From: Thermobifida fusca NBRC 14071 = JCM 3263 | Lineage (GTDB): Bacteria > Actinomycetota > Actinomycetes > Streptosporangiales > Streptosporangiaceae | DNA: 64,000 nt | Reading direction: 5' to 3' | Assembly (NCBI RefSeq): GCF_001592045.1 | Contig: NZ_BCWB01000014.1 | Location: 18,919 to 82,918, forward strand | Part shown: piece by piece, positions 63,348 to 64,000 of the stretch | How positions within the stretch are numbered: the stretch's first letter is position 1 | Layout of the letters: each line of letters starts with the position of its first letter | Notes under the pieces: generated by a model | Told to the model about the DNA's origin: nothing | Seen by the model: only the letters and a program-made list of their open reading frames with translations | Databases searched by the model: none | Translations under genes and position numbers: made by a program

Positions 63348-63623
63348 GTGATCACCGCGATCGTGATGCTCAAAGTCGACGTCGGCCGCATTCCCGAAGT
63401 CGCGAAGACGATCGCTGACTTGGAGGGGGTGAGCGAGGTCTACTCGGTCACCGGGGAGATCGACCTGATCGCGATTGTGCGGGTGCGGGAACACCACGAG
63501 CTGGCTGAGGTGATCCCCAACCGGATCAACAAGGTGCCCGGGGTGCTCTCCTCCGACACCCACATCGCGTTCCACACCTATTCGCAGCACGACTTGGAGG
63601 CTGCGTTCTCGCTGGGCCTGTAG
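63348..63623 (+). CDS. Stand-alone Lrp/AsnC ligand-binding (RAM) domain protein
   Basis: A 91-residue protein consisting only of the alpha/beta RAM domain of Lrp/AsnC regulators (AIVMLKVDVGRIPEVAKTIADLEGVSEVYSV, then GEIDLIAIVRV and LSSDTHIAFHTY); the DNA-binding half is absent. Such SraA/SLAM-type proteins form amino-acid-binding oligomers. GTG 63348 has GAGGAGG 4 bases upstream. It may be co-transcribed with the rhomboid gene and sits beside trpD, which hints at aromatic amino acids as ligand. Confidence 0.9.
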   Translation: MITAIVMLKVDVGRIPEVAKTIADLEGVSEVYSVTGEIDLIAIVRVREHHELAEVIPNRINKVPGVLSSDTHIAFHTYSQHDLEAAFSLGL

Positions 63624-63630
63624 CGGCGGT

Positions 63631-63667
63631 CGGCCGCGGCCTGCCCCGCGCGGGCGGACCGCGGCCG
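63631..63667. terminator. Bidirectional hairpin between RAM gene and trpD
   Basis: CGGCCGCGG (63631-63639) pairs with CCGCGGCCG (63659-63667), and inner GCCC/GGGC extend the stem, in the 64-bp gap between two converging stops. No T-run. Confidence 0.6.
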
Positions 63668-63687
63668 GAATGTGTCCGGAAAACCGG

Positions 63688-64000
63688 TCAGAGCTGCTTG
63701 GCTCGGGCCTGGCTGCTCTCCACCCACGCGTCCAGTTTCGCTTTGGCCGCGCCGCTGTCCACGGCTTCCGCAGCCCGCTGGTACTGGGCGCGCAGGGTTT
63801 CGATGAGGGATCCGGTGACCCCCTCGGCGGCGGCGAGCGCCGCAGCCGCGTTGAGCAGGACCGCGTCCCGCACCGGGCCGGGGCGGCCGTCCAGGAACTC
63901 GCGGACGACGCGGGCGTTGAACTCGACGTCTCCGCCGCGCAGCGCTTCCGGGGTGGCCCGCGGAATGCCCAGGTCTGCCGGGTCCAGTTGCTCGTAGCGG
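63688..64000 (-). CDS. trpD: Anthranilate phosphoribosyltransferase (C-terminal part)
   Basis: The frame runs off the right edge. The 104 visible codons match the TrpD C-terminus: LDPADLGIPRATPEALRGGD, then NARVVREFLDG, GPVRDAVLLNAAAALAAAEG and the final helix with GAAKAKLDAWV. TrpD transfers phosphoribose to anthranilate in tryptophan synthesis. No other trp gene is in the window; the rest of the gene lies beyond 64000. Confidence 0.93.
   Translation of the reverse strand, partial: RYEQLDPADLGIPRATPEALRGGDVEFNARVVREFLDGRPGPVRDAVLLNAAAALAAAEGVTGSLIETLRAQYQRAAEAVDSGAAKAKLDAWVESSQARAKQL

Overview
The window is high-GC actinobacterial chromosome. The mature sequence layout of the GH6 cellulase at 8137-9462 (signal peptide, catalytic Asp residues, Pro/Thr/Asn linker, C-terminal CBM2) and the 14-bp CelR palindrome in front of it match what I know of endoglucanase E2/Cel6A of Thermobifida fusca, so I read this as Thermobifida, most likely T. 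fusca. No prophage, transposon, CRISPR array, tRNA or rRNA was seen; almost everything is vertically inherited core metabolism with strong GC3 bias.

Layout. 1-4200: riboflavin operon ribE-ribM-ribBA-ribH on the minus strand behind an FMN riboswitch, followed by a PH-domain membrane protein and a 38-residue single-pass membrane ORF. 4400-7570: rpe, rsmB and fmt (minus). 8015-9523: cel6A with promoter, CelR operator and strong terminator. 9570-18413: a helicase-dead PriA, a RlaP-type nucleotidyltransferase, a degenerate DUF574 methyltransferase homologue, a DUF3870/CoA-transferase/glutaryl-CoA dehydrogenase operon, an F420-type oxidoreductase and a DUF418 membrane protein. 18480-33674: a long minus-strand block running (in transcription order) pyrR-pyrB-pyrC-carA-carB-pyrK-pyrD-pyrF-mihF-gmk-rpoZ-coaBC-metK: de novo UMP synthesis, then nucleoid, GMP, RNA polymerase omega, CoA and SAM functions. 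34014-34690: bldD with a candidate autoregulatory site. 35094-39348: prenyl synthase, metF, GNAT, YbaK and NmrA-like genes. 39388-42910: thiamine genes (thiE; thiO-thiS-thiG behind a TPP riboswitch) and an Rv2175c-type DNA-binding protein. 42966-48180: PASTA Ser/Thr kinase, molybdopterin oxidoreductase, an aromatic leader-peptide attenuator plus aroF, and thiI. 48342-56150: pfkA (pyrophosphate-type signature), plsC, membrane protein, EEP hydrolase, ROK glucokinase and a long-chain acyl-CoA synthetase. 56239-64000: two NlpC/P60 hydrolases, a coiled-coil NYN protein, a DnaQ-UvrC-like fusion, a rhomboid protease, a stand-alone Lrp RAM domain and the end of trpD.

The most interesting material is regulatory rather than new enzymes. 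I see a leaderless leader peptide rich in Tyr/Phe/Trp followed by a terminator in front of DAHP synthase; a PyrR-loop hairpin touching the pyrR Shine-Dalgarno sequence; a DasR-type palindrome at the pfkA promoter; a BldD box on the bldD promoter; an apparently orphan LexA box in a convergent gene gap; and several exceptionally long perfect palindromes between convergent genes, one of which contains the stop codons of both flanking genes. I did not find an obviously novel multi-gene defence or biosynthetic system; the closest candidate for an undescribed partnership is the translationally coupled DUF3870-CoA-transferase-dehydrogenase operon.
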